From the NCBI GenBank assembly GCA_964036275.1, contig CAXIWQ010000432.1:1-64000 (forward strand): a stretch of DNA of 64,000 bases, read 5' to 3'. The notes beneath the pieces were generated by a model that was not told the DNA's origin, made no database searches, and worked only from the letters and a program-made list of their open reading frames with translations. Source of the stretch: Litoditis marina (lineage: Eukaryota > Nematoda > Chromadorea > Rhabditida > Rhabditidae). A program made the translations under genes and the position numbers. Below, piece after piece: positions 24,028-37,000 of the stretch; positions within the stretch are counted from its first letter, which is position 1; the number at the start of each line of letters is the position of its first letter.

Positions 24028-25860
24028 TCACCCCTCGTATACATAGAAACGATCGGACGCCGCATGTAGACATTTGTTTACTCCAAACCTGCAACTTTTT
24101 TAAACCCAAAAAACATTACAAACATCGAATTTCTCAAAACTATATATACTATGGTAGTATAGGTCCCCGCCATGGGTGTTGCTCTCCGTGTCCCGAATTC
24201 TAACATTCTTATAATATTCTATATGAAAAATACTTAGAAAAAACAAGCGCGACAACCTATAGATTTTATTCCATTTTAATATACATTGACCGTAGACATG
24301 TCTATGGGCAAAATTTCGAGCCAACTTTATTCGGTAGTTTTCGAGAAATATCGATTGAAAATTTTCAAAGTGATTTTTCGGTAGGTCAAAAACAGAAAAG
24401 TTCCAGTTTCTCTGTATAATATAACTATATAGACGTGTACAAAAAACATATCTGACACCCGAACTTTCAATGTCAAAAATGACGATTTTCGTTTTTTCGC
24501 CGATTTTCAACATGTACTTTGCTTATTTCTAAAGAATGGATAGGCGAGAGATCTCGAATTTGATACAGGCGGATAGAGAACTTCCAGCAGATGGTGTCTC
24601 AACTTTTAGATCTCAAAAATGTTCATAGAAAAAAAAGGTACATCATCATAAAGTTCAAAGAACAGTCCAAAATCGTCTATTCCATATTAACTCAAGAAAT
24701 CCAGCGATAAGCCCTAATTTTCTGAAGCTCAAAAATTGAAGCTTACAAAATGTAGTTCATGTATGGAATATGAGAGTTTTCTGCAATTGAAAGATATAGA
24801 AATTTTTCAATTTTTTTGTTATGCACGTATGTGACATTTCGATAGTGGCTCAAATCGTTCCAAATTGAGATATCTTAGATCTGATAATATTTGACGATAG
24901 AACCCAATGATAGTTAAGAGATATCCAAAAACCAAGTTTCCATATTTAGTTTAAGCCAAGTTTTTGAATTTCCAAAGTGGCACTAAACTCATAGTTCATT
25001 TTTCGAGATTTCCGTTAGAGAAGGAATTCGAACTTGATAGTTGTACCATAGATAGTGTAATAGTGTAGGAAGATTACCACCATAGTATAGAACTGAAAAT
25101 ACCACTTTTGATTCCTCATCAAAAATCAATTCTGCACCCTCTTCATTGGGCGCTCTCTCTGTCTCTTTCTCGGGTGTTTGTTGTTAGTAAACAAACTTAG
25201 AAAAAACAAGCGCGACAACCTATAGATTTTATTCCATTTTAATATACATTGACCGTAGACATGTCTATGGGCAAAATTTCGAGCCAACTTTATTCGGTAG
25301 TTTTCGAGAAATATCGATTGAAAATTTTCAAAGTGATTTTTCGGTAGGTCAAAAACAGAAAAGTTCCAGTTTCTCTGTATAATATAACTATATAGACGTG
25401 TACAAAAAACATATCTGACACCCGAACTTTCAATGTCAAAAATGACGATTTTCGTTTTTTCGCCGATTTTCAACATGTACTTTGCTTATTTCTAAAGAAT
25501 GGATAGGCGAGAGATCTCGAATTTGATACAGGCGGATAGAGAACTTCCAGCAGATGGTGTCTCAACTTTTAGATCTCAAAAATGTTCATAGAAAAAAAAG
25601 GTACATCATCCAAGTTTTTGAATTTCCAAAGTGGCACTAAACTCATAGTTCATTTTTCGAGATTTCCGTTAGAGAAGGAATTCGAACTTGATAGTTGTAC
25701 CATAGATAGTGTAATAGTGTAGGAAGATTACCACCATAGTATAGAACTGAAAATACCACTTTTGATTCCTCATCAAAAATCAATTCTGCACCCTCTTCAT
25801 TGGGCGCTCTCTCTGTCTCTTTCTCGGGTGTTTGTTGTTAGTAAACAATTGAGGTGGTGC
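24028..25860 (+). repeat. 5' subterminal region of copy B with internal partial duplication
   Basis: This region is related to the first 1.2 kb of every short unit (shared blocks include CTATACTATGGTAGTATAGG-like sequence, GAAATATCGATTG, TTTTTCGGTAGGTCAAAAAC and TTACCACCATAG). A segment starting at about 24231 (CTTAGAAAAAACAAGCGCG) is repeated from about 25196, and the second copy lacks about 305 bp (24658-24955 of the first). Both halves end in a TCTCTCTGTCTCTTTCTCG block and TGTTGTTAGTAAACAA. Open frames on the - strand (such as 24100-24513) follow the duplication but show no recognisable protein. Promoter elements for the downstream gene are expected here, but I cannot identify one. Confidence 0.75.
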
Positions 25861-25991
25861 GTTTGTGGCATGTAGCGTGTATTGATTAGAGATTGAAAAA
25901 TGTATTGTTTGCATATAATTGTGATATTAGTTCTTATATTTGCTGTTGACGAATGATTATAATGTAGTTTTTACAGGTGAAAATAGATGAT

Positions 25992-28080
25992 ATGACACAT
26001 AAACTATATATAAAGTTCAATGGTGATTTGAGTAATATTCCTGTAGAAGCTGTGGTAAATTCGATTAACAAAGGTTTCAGAAAAGGTGAGGGTATTTTTC
26101 TGACGAAATTAGAGAGTTAGGATGTGTATAGAGTTTACAATTGATAAATGATGATTTTATAGGGCTGTTAGTTTAGCATAGAAAAGCATGTAATTAGTCG
26201 TTCATGAAGGTTTAATTTAGATAGGGTAGTGTTAGATTAATGAACTTGTAGTTTGATCTTTATGATTTCAATAAAAATGTCTTAGTACATTTCAGTTAGC
26301 GTTAGAATATTCAATTTGTAGTTTGATCTTTGTGATTTCAATAGAAATGTCTCAGTACATTTCAGTTAGCGTTAGAATATTCAATTTGTAGTTTGATCTT
26401 TATGATTTCAATAGAAATGTCTCAGTACATTTCAGTTAGCGTTAGGATATTCAATTTGTAGTTTGATCTTTATGATTTCAATAGAAATGTCTCAGTACAT
26501 TTCAGTTAGCGTTAGAATATTCAATTTGTAGTTTGATCTTTATGATTTCAATAGAAATGTCTCAGTACATTTAAGTAAGCGTTAGAATATTTAATTTGTA
26601 GTTTGATCTTTATGATTTCAATAGAAATGTCTCAGTACATTTCAGTTAGCGTAAGATTATTGGATTTGAAGTTTGATCTTTGTGATTTCAATAGAAGAGC
26701 CTCATATGTTCAATATTTAGGTCATGTATTAGACGGTTGTTTGCGAATTGCTGCTGGATCACAAATAGAAACTTTCATGGATCTGTACAGAACGAAGGAT
26801 ATGGAGAAGAAAATGACTACTGGTGTTGTAATTGGATCGTCATCGTATAATATGAACAATTGTGAATGTAAGTTTTTGAATTTAAACATTGTTAGAGAAA
26901 TAAAAGAAGAGAATGCTTTTTACAAATGATGAATGTATTAAAATTTAATTGAATTTTTTCTAAAGTTAGAACTAGATTCTCGGTAGAAAATATGTAAATT
27001 ATTATGAACTAACATAATAAGTGATTATAGAGTTTTATTCAATTTAAGGTGATTTTGGATGATAATGTATTGTTGCCCTGTGAAATTGGTGAATGCATAG
27101 TTAAATTTCAGATATTTTACATTGTGTGACACCATCGATTTCTGGACGGCCTACCCGATATAAAGAATATCAGTTACACTCGTGTTACTTCAATGTTTTA
27201 AGATGTGCGGATCAAATTGGAATACAATCTGTGGTAGGTTTTTATTACAGTATTTCAGTAAATATTGAAAAAGGTACTGTAAATTGTGTGATGCTATCAA
27301 TCGTAAAACAGAAAAGTGTTAAAAGGAGAATGAAGATATAATTTGCAGTTATTTTAAAATGCATGGAGGAAAAAATAACCTGATTTGTTATATTTGTAAT
27401 AACAACATTCATTTGATCAAGTTTTGAACGTGAGTGGTACTGTTCAAGTATATTTTAAGGCATTTCCAATATTGAGTGTCGGTTCAAATAACTATCCCAA
27501 GAAGGAAGGTCTAGCTACTGCTATCCAATCAATTGCGTCATACTTTGAATGCAATCCGGGCTCAGTAAGTTCTAATGTAAGATATAAAAAAAAGCATTTT
27601 GATAAAGCATTTTGAAAAATGATCAATTTAGTTTTCTATATAAATCTATGTCAGATAGTTTCAAAAGTAGCAATAATACGCAAGTTGAGAAAGTTAAAAT
27701 GCATTAACTGATTGGTATTACAGTGTTTAAAAAAATAATTAGCTGAGAATATTTATAGCTTCATGTAAAAACTTTTGTGTATGAATTAGTTAATTGAAAA
27801 TAACTGGAAAAAAAGATTTGTGATGGTTGTAGGAGATCGAGAGTGTGTATCTGGTAGCCAATGGTGATGCAATTAAATATGGATCTTTGCTAACTGATGA
27901 AGCAGAATATGAACTATTCCCCCAACAAGAAGCGTCTATTATTCGAATTCATCTAGAAGAAACATTTATTCAATTTTGTGGAAACGGAAGCCGTGATATA
28001 TATTTTTGTTCTGGAAATGCTATTCTTCTTGCCAGTTTTTTAGAGAAGTGGTGTACAAAGTCGGAGTCTACACGTGTTAG
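25992..28080 (+). other. Macrodomain-like region encoded by exons 1-5 of copy B
   Basis: Spliced residues show the macrodomain order: [20 protein letters not shown] (residues 7-26) for the first strands with the GD and V-N-x-x-N signature; CLRIAAG ending at 69 for the AAG turn; [12 protein letters not shown] then YILHCVTP (90-113) for the strands usually read as TGxAxxTxGYxL and YxIHx[28 protein letters not shown] (about 127-154) for the helix, SIAFPxISTG strand and phosphate loop; [11 protein letters not shown] and [11 protein letters not shown] (183-193) for the last helix and strand. The glycine-rich first loop (GGGV in typical members) is not conserved here, so ADP-ribose hydrolysis may be lost even if binding is kept. 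The domain is in frame with the Rep part through residues 264-345, a basic linker with RAKRRQ and KRRKQK. Confidence 0.72.
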
Positions 28081-31000
28081 GTATAGTTTGCGGATTTCAT
28101 ATATTCATCGTTTCAGTATATTCAATATGATCTCTAGGTGTTTCAATGAATGATAGGGATTGAAAAACCTTGGTAATAAATTTTGGTAGTAATTATGATA
28201 CTATACTGAAACTTTTACAGAAACATGGCTGCTATATTATCTTGGTCCGATATATCGAAATTGACAAATGATCGAATAGTGTCCAAAAGGTAAGTAATGT
28301 GTTTCGAAGATTAATATACATCAAATTATTTAGATATATAATGAAAATTACTAAATTGTAGTTTCTTTAAATAAATTGAACTAATATAGAAAATTAGTAA
28401 ATGTTTGTTGGAGTTCGAATTCAATTTATGTGGTAATTGCCAAGAGCGAGTTAGATATGATGTCTGATATTTCATATTAAACTTGTTTTATATCAGTTTT
28501 GATCGAAGTAGTAGCTGTTTGACTCAGGTTCTAACTTACTTGTATTATAATTTTTCAAAATTAAAAGTTTTCTGTCTCAAAACTCATTGAAATAGTTGTT
28601 TCAGGCCTTCTTCAGAAATGATGACTACTGACCAGGAAGTGGTACTGGAGGACGGCGATTCTTCAAGAGGTGAATAATACTTTGAAATGTTAAGTAGAAT
28701 GTTACTTGATTGACTCTTCTCTTGAAATAATACTCGAAAAACCTGAATTTATATCCCTCTTTCAGAATTGAATGATGATGGTGCAATTGTTCAAAAGCGA
28801 CGTAAGCAAAAGACGGAAATCATGAACAGATATCGAGCGAAACGGAGACAAAGTCAAGAAAATAGTTCAACCGGTAATTCTACATTTTTGAATGTGTTTT
28901 TTTGGTAGAATAGAAAAGGAAGAGCAATTTGTTGTTGGTTAAAATGAATACCTTTAATGGTGTTCAATTTACGAATGTCCGTGATCAAACTACAAACAAA
29001 GCAGAATACCTAAACACTTGTTCATAGAAGCTGTCAATATGTCACAAATGTAGGTGATAGTTGGATCGATGTACGTATTGGATGCTGGAATTCAAACTTA
29101 AGAACAAAAATAACGAAATAGAACACAAATTATTTCTTTAATATAAGAGCTCTCAGTTAGTAAAATTCGAATATGTTTACGATAAATAGCTAAACAATTA
29201 TTTTATTGTGTAATACATAGTGTTTTTATTTCCAGATCGCTCAAAGTCACTACCTGAGTATGCTCATCTTGGTCCAATGAATGTGGTTTGTCCATATTGT
29301 GGCGCACTACACTTCAAGAAAATGAGAAGAGAAGATGTTTCGAAGTGCTGTCATGACGGCCAAGTCTGGATTCCTCCTCAGAAAAGAATGCCTGAACCAT
29401 TATTCTCATTGTTGTTTGGAGATAGTCCGGAGAAGAACCATTTTCTGAATAATATTCTGAAGTACAATTCGTTGATGTCCATGGCTTCAATTCAATTTGA
29501 TCACATTCAACCAGCTCCATACGGAGCTCAGGTTAGTTCATAATAATAATATTACTTGAAATTCGAAATGATTTAGTGTGTTTTGGTTATGGTGAGATAT
29601 AGATGATAAGTATTAATTGATGGAAGTATATTGTTTAATAATAAGCAAATTTTCTAATATTTTTCTCATTGTTTCATTGATTTCAGGTTGTGAAAGCACA
29701 AGGAGTTGTCCGACATTTTTCATCTGCACTGTATCCGAATGGAGGCCAACCTATGTTTGGCAACTATTTCGTATACGACACTGAAGAAGCAACGGACAGA
29801 CGAATGGACAGTTATCTTGGAGATAGGCTGAACAGAACGGTTAGTTAATTATTAACCAATAAAACCTGCATCGTATTTTGGCAAGAAAAAGTTTAAATTA
29901 TAATCAACTTCATTTCCATGTCCTAAACTACAGTAACCTTTCTCTTCCTAATAGTTTGTTGTGCATACTCGATTTCTCACACTGCAATAATCTCTCTTCG
30001 TATATCAGTTTGTTGTGTTCTCTCATGTTCCACGTTTTTCATCAACCAAAATACAGCTGTAAACATCGTAATTTTGCCAGGAAAGTGTAACTTATACTCG
30101 ATTTCATTTCTATGCTTCATACTACAGTAATCTCTCTTCATTTATCAGTTTGTTGTGTTCTCTCATGTTCCACGTTTCTCATGAACCAAAATACAGCTGT
30201 AAACATCGTAATTTTACAAGAAAAGTCGAAATTATACTCGATTCCATTTCTATGCTTCAAACTACAGTAATCTCTCTTCATTTATCAGTTTGTTGTGTTC
30301 TCTCATGTTCCACATTTCTCATGAACCAAAATACAGCTGTAAACATCGTAATTTTGCAAGGAAAGTGTAACTTATACTCGATTTCATTTCTATGCTTCAA
30401 ACTACAGTAATCTCTCTTCATTTATCAGTTTGTTGTGTTCTCTCATGTTCCACGTTTCTCATGAACCAAAATACAGCTGTAAACATCGTAATTTTACAAG
30501 AAAAGTCGAAATTATACTCGATTCCATTTCTATGCTTCAAACTACAGTAATCTCTCTTCATTTATCAGTTTGTTGTGTTCTCTCATGTTCCACGTTTTTC
30601 ATTAACCAAAATACAGCTGTAAACATCGTAATTTTACAAGAAAAGTCGAAATTATACTCGATTCTATTTCTATGCTTCAAACTACAGTAATCTCTCTTCA
30701 TTTATCAGTTTGTTGTGTTCTCTCATGTTCCACGTTTTTCATTAACCAAAATACAGCTGTAAACATCGTAATTTTACAAGAAAAGTCGAAATTATTGTTG
30801 TGTTCTCTCATGTTCCACGTTTCTCATGAACCAAAATACAGCTGTAAACATCGTAATTTTGCAAGAAAAGTCAAAATTATACTCGATTCCATTTCTATGC
30901 TTCAAACTACAGTAATCTCTCTTCATTTATCAGTTTGTTGTGTTCTCTCATGTTCCACGTTTTTCATTAACCAAATACAGCTGTAAACATCGTAATTTTG

Positions 31001-34000
31001 CAAGAAAAGTCAAAATTATACTCGATTCCATTTCTATGCTTCAAACTACAGTAATCTCTCTTCATTTATCAGTTTGTTGTGTTCTCTCATGTTCCACGTT
31101 TCTCATGAACCAAAATACAGCTGTAAACATCGTAATTTTGAATACAGCTGTAAACATCGTAATTTTGCAAGGAAAGTCGAAATTATACTCGATTCCATTT
31201 CTATGCTTCAAACTACAGTAATCTCTCTTCACTTATAAGTGTGTGATGTTCTCTCATGTTCCATGTTTCTCATGAACCAAAATACATCTGTAAATATGGT
31301 AATTTTGCAAGAAAAGTCGAAATTATACTCGATTCCATTTCTATGTTTCAAACTACAGTAATCTCTCTTCACTTATAAGTGTGTGATGTTCTCTCATGTT
31401 CCACGTTTTTCATCAACCAAAATACAGCTGTAAACATCGTAATTTTGCAAGGAAAGTCGAAATTATACTCGATTCCATTTCTATGCTTCAAACTACAGTA
31501 ATCTCTCTTCACTTATAAGTGTGTGATGTTCTCTCATGTTCCACGTTTCTCATGAACCAAAATACAGCTGTAAACATCGTAATTTTGCAAGGAAAGTCGA
31601 AATTATACTCGATTCCATTTCTATGCTTCAAACTACAGTAATCTCTCTTCACTTATAAGTGTGTGATGTTCTCTCATGTTCCACGTTTCTCATGAACCAA
31701 AATACATCTGTAAATATGGTAATTTTGCAAGAAAAGTCGAAATTATACTCGATTCCATTTCTATGCTTCAAACTACAGTAATCTCTCTTCACTTATAAGT
31801 GTGTGATGTTCTCTCATGTTCCACGTTTTTCATCAACCAAAATACAGCTGTAAACATCGTAATTTTGCAAGAAAAGTCGAAATTATACTTGATTCCATTT
31901 CTATGCTTCAAACTACAGTAATCTCTCTTCATTTATCAGTTTGTTGTGTTCTCTCATGTTCCACGTTTCTCATGAACCAAAATACAGCTGTAAACATCGT
32001 AATTTTGCAAGGAAAGTCGAAATTATACTCGATTCCATTTCTATGCTTCAAACTACAGTAATCTCTCTTCATTTATCAGTTTGTTGTGTTCTCTCATGTT
32101 CCACGTTTCTCATGAACCAAAATACAGCTGTAAATATTGTAATTTTGCAAGAAAAGTCAAAATTATACTTGATTCCATTTCTATGCTTCAAACTACAGTA
32201 ATCTCTCTTCATTTATCAGTTTGTTGTGTTCTCTCATGTTCCACGTTTTTCATTAACCAAAATACAGCTGTAAATATTGTAATTTTGCAAGAAAAGTCGA
32301 AATTATACTCGATTCCATTTCTATGCTTCAAACTACAGTAATCTCTCTTCATTTATCAGTTTGTTGTGTTCTCTCATGTTCCACGTTTCTCATGAACCAA
32401 AATACAGCTGTAAATATTGTAATTTTGCAAGAAAAGTCGAAATTATACTCGATTCCATTTCTATGCTTCAAACTACAGTAATCTCTCTTCATTTATCAGT
32501 TTGTTGTGTTCTCTCATGTTCCACGTTTTTCATTAACCAAAATACAGCTGTAAACATCGTAATTTTGCAAGAAAAGTCGAAATTATACTCGATTTCATTT
32601 CTATGCTTCAAACTACAGTAATCTCTCTTCATTTATCAGTTTGTTGTGTTCTCTCATGTTCCACGTTTTTCATCAACCAAAATACAGCTGTAAACATCGT
32701 AATTTTGCAAGAAAAGTCGAAATTATACTCGATTCCATTTCTATGCTTCAAACTACAGTAATCTCTCTTCATTTATCAGTTTGTTGTGTTCTCTCATGTT
32801 CCACGTTTCTCATGAACCAAAATACAGCTGTAAACATCGTAATTTTGCAAGAAAAGTCGAAATTATACTTGATTCCATTTCTATGCTTCAAACTACAGTA
32901 ATCTCTCTTCATTTATCAGTTTGTTGTGTTCTCTCATGTTCCACGTTTTTCATTAACCAAAATACAGCTGTAAATATTGTAATTTTGCAAGAAAAGTCGA
33001 AATTATACTCGATTCCATTTCTATGCTTCAAACTACAGTAATCTCTCTTCATTTATCAGTTTGTTGTGTTCTCTCATGTTCCACGTTTTTCATTAACCAA
33101 AATACAGCTGTAAATATTGTAATTTTGCAAGAAAAGTCGAAATTATACTCGATTCCATTTCTATGCTTCAAACTACAGTAATCTCTCTTCATTTATCAGT
33201 TTGTTGTGTTCTCTCATGTTCCACGTTTCTCATGAACCAAAATACAGCTGTAAATATTGTAATTTTGCAAGAAAAGTCGAAATTATACTCGATTCCATTT
33301 CTATGCTTCAAACTACAGTAATCTCTCTTCATTTATCAGTTTGTTGTGTTCTCTCATGTTCCACGTTTTTCATCAACCAAAATACAGCTGTAAACATCGT
33401 AATTTTGCAAGAAAAGTCGAAATTATACTTGATTCCATTTCTATGCTTCAAACTACAGTAATCTCTCTTCATTTATCAGTTTGTTGTGTTCTCTCATGTT
33501 CCACGTTTTTCATTAACCAAATACAGCTGTAAACATGGTAATTTTGCAAGAAAAGTCGAAATTATACTCGATTCCATTTCTATGCTTCAAACTACAGTAA
33601 TCTCTCTTCATTTATCAGTTTGTTGTGTTCTCTCATGTTCCACGTTTTTCATCAACCAAAATACAGCTGTAAACATCGTAATTTTACAAGAAAAGTCGAA
33701 ATTATACTCGATTCCATTTCTATGCTTCAAACTACAGTAATCTCTCTTCATTTATCAGTTTGTTGTGTTCTCTCATGTTCCACGTTTCTCATCAATTAAA
33801 ATAGAGCTGCGAGTATCGTATTTTTGCAATAAAAGTCCAAATTATACACAAATCTTTTTCCAGTAAACTTTCTCTCTAATCAATAATTATTCATGTTTAA
33901 TATCGATCAAACTAAGGATATTAGTATCGTATTTGTGTTGAAAAAGTCTGATTTAAAGTCAAAACTATTGTTTACGTCAAAACCAATAATTATTTCAATA

Positions 34001-37000
34001 TCTCCCATTTTAGCTACTATTCGATCTGGCCAACTGTATTGAGAAGAACCATCCATTGTCGAAAGTCTACAAGAGAATGGACCAAGTCGTGAAGAGGGAA
34101 TCTGCTCAGGGTTTCGATGAATCAAGAATGATGATGCGGATTTGTGACAAGAGGGATGTCGATACTACCAAACTTCCCGCTCATGAGAAGGTCTATCGCC
34201 AAGAATTGGGACAGGATTTCGTCTCGCTCTTTTTCACGTGTGACGTGAACCAGAGAGTACTCCCGAAGGGCCTCAACATCTACTACAAGAAAAAAAGGGA
34301 GAACATTCCACGACCAATATTCTCCTATCTCCGAATTGTGGATTCTCTGTGCTATCCAATCATTTATCCCTATGGTGATGGTGATTGGACAAGTGGTCAA
34401 TTCCTACGCGATGAGCAGATGACTCAGGTGTGTATTTTGGAATGAGATTGATTTAAATATTCCAATTAAACTTGCTCGATATGGGGTAAATGTGTTTCGA
34501 AGTTGTATTTAACAAAAATAGAAGAAGTGGTTGTTTTTCATGTTTTGTAGTTTGATCATTTAGTTTCTCAAGTGGAAACTAAAATTCTGCCTTGTAAATA
34601 GTACTATTAATTATGAAAATGTAAGACTATTATGTATATCATTAAAAATATTTTATTTAGGAAGATCGACTTCGTAGTTATATTGATTGGAAGAAGGATG
34701 AAGATGGAATCGATATTGAGAAAGAATGGGACTCGGACACTTCTTCAGTTATGATCAAAGGAAAAACTGATGAATAGTAAGTTCAAAAACATTGATTTTA
34801 GTTGGAAAACCTTTCAATATACATGTTCAGTTTATGCAGAAATGACGTTTGCAATAGTTGGACAAGTTGTCTAATTTAAAAGAGATGGGATTATATATAT
34901 AATTGATTTCCGTTCTCCAACTTTTTCATAAGTAACTCCTAAATAATGTTTTTAATCACATATAGATAGTACTTATTTTCGATTGTATTGAAAAATGCAT
35001 TTCAGTTTGGAAGATGATTCGAGTTCATATGAATCTGACACAAGTGAACCAGGACCTTCGACTTCACGTATTCCTCTGGTAAAAACCCCTTCACGGCAAT
35101 ATCGAAGAATTGTTTGTAGTGACTCTGAGGATGAAGAATCGGAACAGGAAATGGTGAGTTATTACTTTGTCAACAATGATATTTTCAAAAATGTTCAATT
35201 TGGAAAATGAACGCACGTACCATTTTTTTTATTTTTTTCTAATAAAATGTGTTTGGAAATCACATGGAGTTTATGATTTAGTAACTTTCTGCTAAGTTCA
35301 ACTAATTATTGGTTGCAGGTATTTGATGAGCCAATTGGTCAGAGTATTCGAAGACGAATGATTACTAGAAATGGGGAGGAATATCCCGAAATCATCCCTG
35401 TCGAAGATATTCCTCTTGTACACAATTTCCACAGTGATGACAGTGGAGAAGAAGAGTTGGAAAATAATGGAAGAGAGGTTCGTTTTTGAATATTTATGAA
35501 TTATATATAGAGAGTGATACACTCATTTCTGTAGTTTGATCTCAAAATACGTTCTATATCTCAAATTGTCAATAAAAATAAACGGGTTTAGACTACAATC
35601 ACTGAAAAAAACGAGGTTCATTGTAACGTGTTCGCGTAGGTATAATCGTGAATTCTCACACAACAACTTGTTTCATCGACATTATTTTTTCTTTCAGGAG
35701 TCCATCGTTGAAGGCGCTACTCAAGATTCAGACGCAGCTGAATTCTATCGAGAACTAGATGAACAGGATGAAATTAGAGAGATTGAAGTGAGCTTGAATT
35801 TGAATTAATATGAATAGTATAATATTTTGTTTGATGTATAGTAAAAAACAGATTATCTCTATCTCAGCTTTTCAATTTTCTGTAAGATAACTTCATATAA
35901 ATATTTTGTTTGAGATTTGGAAATTTTACAAACTTGTCCAATAATTTATAGTTTTCTTTTCCAATTTTTCATATATTGATAGTTATTTTGGGAGGCGCAA
36001 ATATATTATAATTGCATTCAGGAGATTGTCAATGAACCCGAAAATATGGATACCGAAATAAATGAAGAGATGGAAGAAACGGGTTCTCCTGAACCGAGTG
36101 AAGTGAGCAACTTTTCCTGTTTTGAACGACATTAAACTACAACTCAAATGTATGTTCTATTTTTCTCCCAATACAAGTACTTTTACTCTTATTTACAGGC
36201 TGACTCAGAAGAAATTGCGTCTGAAACCGCACCCTCTGAAGAATTCGAGCGTTTAGCAAGGAAGGTGTGTTATTTGAACGAATAAGAAGTATTAAATGAG
36301 TATATGAAAATGAAATTAAGTTTGTGAAATAAAAAAAGAGAGAGAAAAGTTGTTATTCTTGGTCTACTTCATGAACTTGTGAATATTAGTTTTACAACCA
36401 AATAGATAATTCAATTAAATAAATTACTATTTCTGGTTTTTGAATCAATTTCAAAGTAATAATTTCAGTCACGTCGAACGTATGCGAGTTTACGTGAGAA
36501 GCTGTTGTACGCTAATCAACGTCGTCGCCGGTTTCGGAATCGGGTAACTGCCGTCCGAAGATTGGGTCAACAGTACGTCATCGACGTGTATTCTCGTGTC
36601 AAACAGAAAGAGGAGGGATTCATAGAGGGAAAACACACAACTACTCTACACAGCAATAAGTGAGTTACAGATTTTCATGTGTCAGATCTTCTTATAATAG
36701 TGAATGTAATTATACTGATTAAGTTTCATCTACTTAGTTAATTATTGGACAATTATAGTTGTACACAGCAGTAATTTTATACTACAGTAATATCTTCCTA
36801 ATAATATAATATTCTTAATTTTTCATTTCCCCTTGTTATTTAACAACTTTTTGTTTTGTTTCAAATGATAAAGATGATAACTATATAAAACACATTGTGC
36901 TTAGTTTTTCAAATGGTTTGGTTTTTAGACGAGCTATTTTGGAGTCTGTCCAAAGAGCCGTTCGGAGACGGGACGCCAATCGACTGGTTGGAAGTGTAAC

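Noticed and set aside
24100..24513. Minus-strand open frame of 137 codons, repeated in part at 25126-25476, 56672-57083 and 57858-58043
   Set aside because: It lies in the repeated 5' region, is broken by one-base changes between copies, has no matching open frame in the short units and no recognisable domain.
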